From Vibrio nigripulchritudo ATCC 27043 (GTDB lineage: Bacteria; Pseudomonadota; Gammaproteobacteria; Enterobacterales; Vibrionaceae): DNA of 64,000 nt. A model generated the notes under the pieces. That model did not search any database and was not told the DNA's origin. It was given only the letters and a program-made list of their open reading frames with translations. The stretch lies in NCBI RefSeq assembly GCF_000222685.1, contig NZ_AFWJ01000079.1:1-64000 (forward strand), given 5' to 3'. The position numbers and the translations under genes were made by a program. This document shows positions 62,530 to 64,000 of the stretch, piece after piece. The first letter of the stretch is position 1; every line of letters starts with the position of its first letter.

Positions 62530-63894
62530 TTAATCCTTTGTTTCTTCTATCGCTTCGCCCAACGCATTAATTAATGCGTCGAGTTCTTTTTCAGTTGTTT
62601 GAAATGGCACACCAAGCTGAACTGTGTCGCCACCATAACGTACGTAAAAACCCTTTTGCCAACAGGACATGGCTATCTGGTATGGACGCAACAGTGGTTG
62701 TCCCTCTTTGGCTAAGAACGTGAGGCCGGCTGCCAGACCAAAGTTTCGAATATCGAGTACGGAGTCATGAGAGTGAAGGCTATGGACTTTCTGCTCGAAG
62801 AGTGGCGATAGATCACGCACTTGAGATATCACACCCTCTTGCTCAATCACGTCTAATGTTGCCAATGCGGCAGCACACGCAATTGGGTGCGCTGAATAGG
62901 TGTAGCCATGGGGTAATTCCAGTAAATACTCCGCCCCACCCGTTTCCATAAATGTGTCGTAAATAGGCTGAGAGGCCACCACAGCTCCCATTGGAATAGC
63001 ACCATTAGTGAGCTGCTTGGCGATGGTCATTAAATCGGGTTTGACTCCGAAGAGTTCCGCGGCGCTGTTTGCTCCCATTCGCCCAAAACCGGTAATTACT
63101 TCATCAAAAATCAGTAAGATGTCGTGCTTGGTGCATAAGTCTCTTAAGCGGGACAAATACCCTTTTGGGGGTGGTAGCACACCAGCACTCCCAGCAATGG
63201 GCTCTACTATCACAGCAGCTATGTTATCTGCGCCATGCAACAGTACTTTTTCTTCAAGTTCATCCGCCAATGAAGCTCCAGCTTCAGGTAGCCCTTTGGA
63301 AAATAAGTTCTCCTCCAACAAAGTATGAGAAAGGTGATCACTCGCCAGCCCTTCTCCATAGAGGCTTCGGTTAGCGCCAATACCGCCAACACTGATTCCA
63401 CCATAATTCACACCGTGGTAACCCTTGGCACGTCCAATCAACTTTGTCTTACTGGCTTTACCGCGTTTCTTCCAATACGCTCGCGCTATCTTCAGCGCAG
63501 TATCAACCGATTCTGACCCGGATCCTGTAAAGAAAACTCGGTTTAAATCTTGTGGCATCAGCGAGGCGATACGTTCTGCCAGCTCAAAGGCTTTTGGATG
63601 ACCAAATTGAAAGGCCGGAGAATAATCAAGCGTAGCTGCCTGCTTTGATATCGCTTCTGCAATGCGTGGATGACAATGCCCCAATCCGCAGGTCCACAAA
63701 CCCGATAAACCATCAAAGATCTTGCGTCCTTTATCATCGGTATAATATCGACCGTTTGCAGACTGGATGATTCTGGGCGCACTTTTGAACTCTCGGTTCC
63801 CTGTGAACGCCATCCAGTGCGCATCCAACTGTGCCTTGGTTAACCTGCTGGAATGAGAGGTCAAGGAGTTGCTGTGAGAAGACTGAACTTCCAT
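62530..63894 (-). CDS. Omega-amino-acid (beta-alanine type) : pyruvate aminotransferase
   Basis: 454 residues, class III PLP aminotransferase. The PLP lysine is in LMTIAKQLTNGAIPMGAVVA. LIFDEVITGFGRMG holds the pyridine-N aspartate, and FFTGSGSESVDTALKIARAY is the phosphate-binding loop. WTCGLGHCHPRI near the N-terminus and the GAEYLLELPHGYTYSAHP stretch are typical of beta-alanine--pyruvate transaminases. It forms a two-gene operon with mmsA. Confidence 0.9.
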   Translation of the reverse strand: MEVQSSHSNSLTSHSSRLTKAQLDAHWMAFTGNREFKSAPRIIQSANGRYYTDDKGRKIFDGLSGLWTCGLGHCHPRIAEAISKQAATLDYSPAFQFGHPKAFELAERIASLMPQDLNRVFFTGSGSESVDTALKIARAYWKKRGKASKTKLIGRAKGYHGVNYGGISVGGIGANRSLYGEGLASDHLSHTLLEENLFSKGLPEAGASLADELEEKVLLHGADNIAAVIVEPIAGSAGVLPPPKGYLSRLRDLCTKHDILLIFDEVITGFGRMGANSAAELFGVKPDLMTIAKQLTNGAIPMGAVVASQPIYDTFMETGGAEYLLELPHGYTYSAHPIACAAALATLDVIEQEGVISQVRDLSPLFEQKVHSLHSHDSVLDIRNFGLAAGLTFLAKEGQPLLRPYQIAMSCWQKGFYVRYGGDTVQLGVPFQTTEKELDALINALGEAIEETKD

Positions 63895-64000
63895 ATTCTG
63901 ATCACCTTATTGGTTACACAATTCCTCCAATGTAATGTTCAAATTAGGCAACTTAAATACAGAGTTAGTTACGCTAAGTTAACCTTTTAATTACGCAATT
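63895..64000 (-). other. Upstream region of the beta-alanine-type operon, cut by the window end
   Basis: About 106 nt with repeats of the form GTTAGTTACGCTAAGTTAAC (starting near 63964) that could be regulator half-sites. GATCAG precedes the ATG, without a clear SD. The promoter is not assigned. Confidence 0.25.

Overview
The window looks like chromosomal DNA from a Vibrionaceae bacterium, most likely a marine Vibrio. Three things point there: the gyrA / ubiG / nrdAB-yfaE neighbourhood, a complete carboxynorspermidine pathway with the fused diaminobutyrate aminotransferase-decarboxylase typical of vibrios, and the thrS-infC-rpmI-rplT operon. Base composition is moderate and coding density is high. 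No insertion sequence, CRISPR array, tRNA or rRNA gene was recognised.

Layout. 1-0.5 kb: 3' part of a TetR-type regulator. 0.7-8.8 kb: gyrA (minus), ubiG, then the class Ia ribonucleotide reductase operon nrdA-nrdB-yfaE with NrdR boxes and a DnaA box upstream. 8.8-13.3 kb: a small unknown protein, a CinA-like protein, a DUF3943 envelope protein, a GcvR-like ACT protein and an orphan solute-binding protein. 13.3-21.2 kb: a sugar operon (minus) with a ribose-type ABC importer, class I aldolase, Gfo/Idh/MocA oxidoreductase, D-lyxose-isomerase-like cupin and PfkB kinase, plus a LacI-family regulator; the substrate is unknown. 21.3-26.7 kb: norspermidine biosynthesis. 27.2-33.4 kb: an accessory stretch of small enzymes (three GNAT acetyltransferases, an APH-fold kinase, a nucleotidyltransferase, a tautomerase-like protein, a lipoprotein and an Hpt/HD-GYP protein). 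33.7-36.9 kb: rplT, rpmI, infC (AUU start) and thrS, whose leader holds a tRNA-anticodon-like hairpin.

37.1-48.0 kb (minus): a Tad/Flp pilus locus in the order flp, rcpC/cpaB, rcpA/cpaC secretin, cpaD-like, tadZ, tadA, tadB, tadC, tadD, tadE, tadF, tadG. No prepilin peptidase (tadV) lies in the window. 48.3-51.6 kb (plus): a large lipoprotein with RCC1-like repeats, divergent from the pilus locus. As given, the secretin is broken once and the RCC1 gene twice, each time by a one-base shift at or next to an A/T run. 51.7-57.4 kb: a 33-residue membrane protein, a HAD phosphatase, a di-haem peroxidase overlapping a hybrid sensor kinase, arfB and a VOC protein. 57.5-60.8 kb: two overlapping GTPase genes and a zinc-ribbon protein. 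61.0-63.9 kb: an omega-amino-acid aminotransferase and a CoA-acylating semialdehyde dehydrogenase, a beta-alanine or similar degradation pair.

Most starts were chosen from Shine-Dalgarno (SD) position, overlap with the neighbour and family alignment from memory. Several differ from the longest open frame, and this is stated in each entry.
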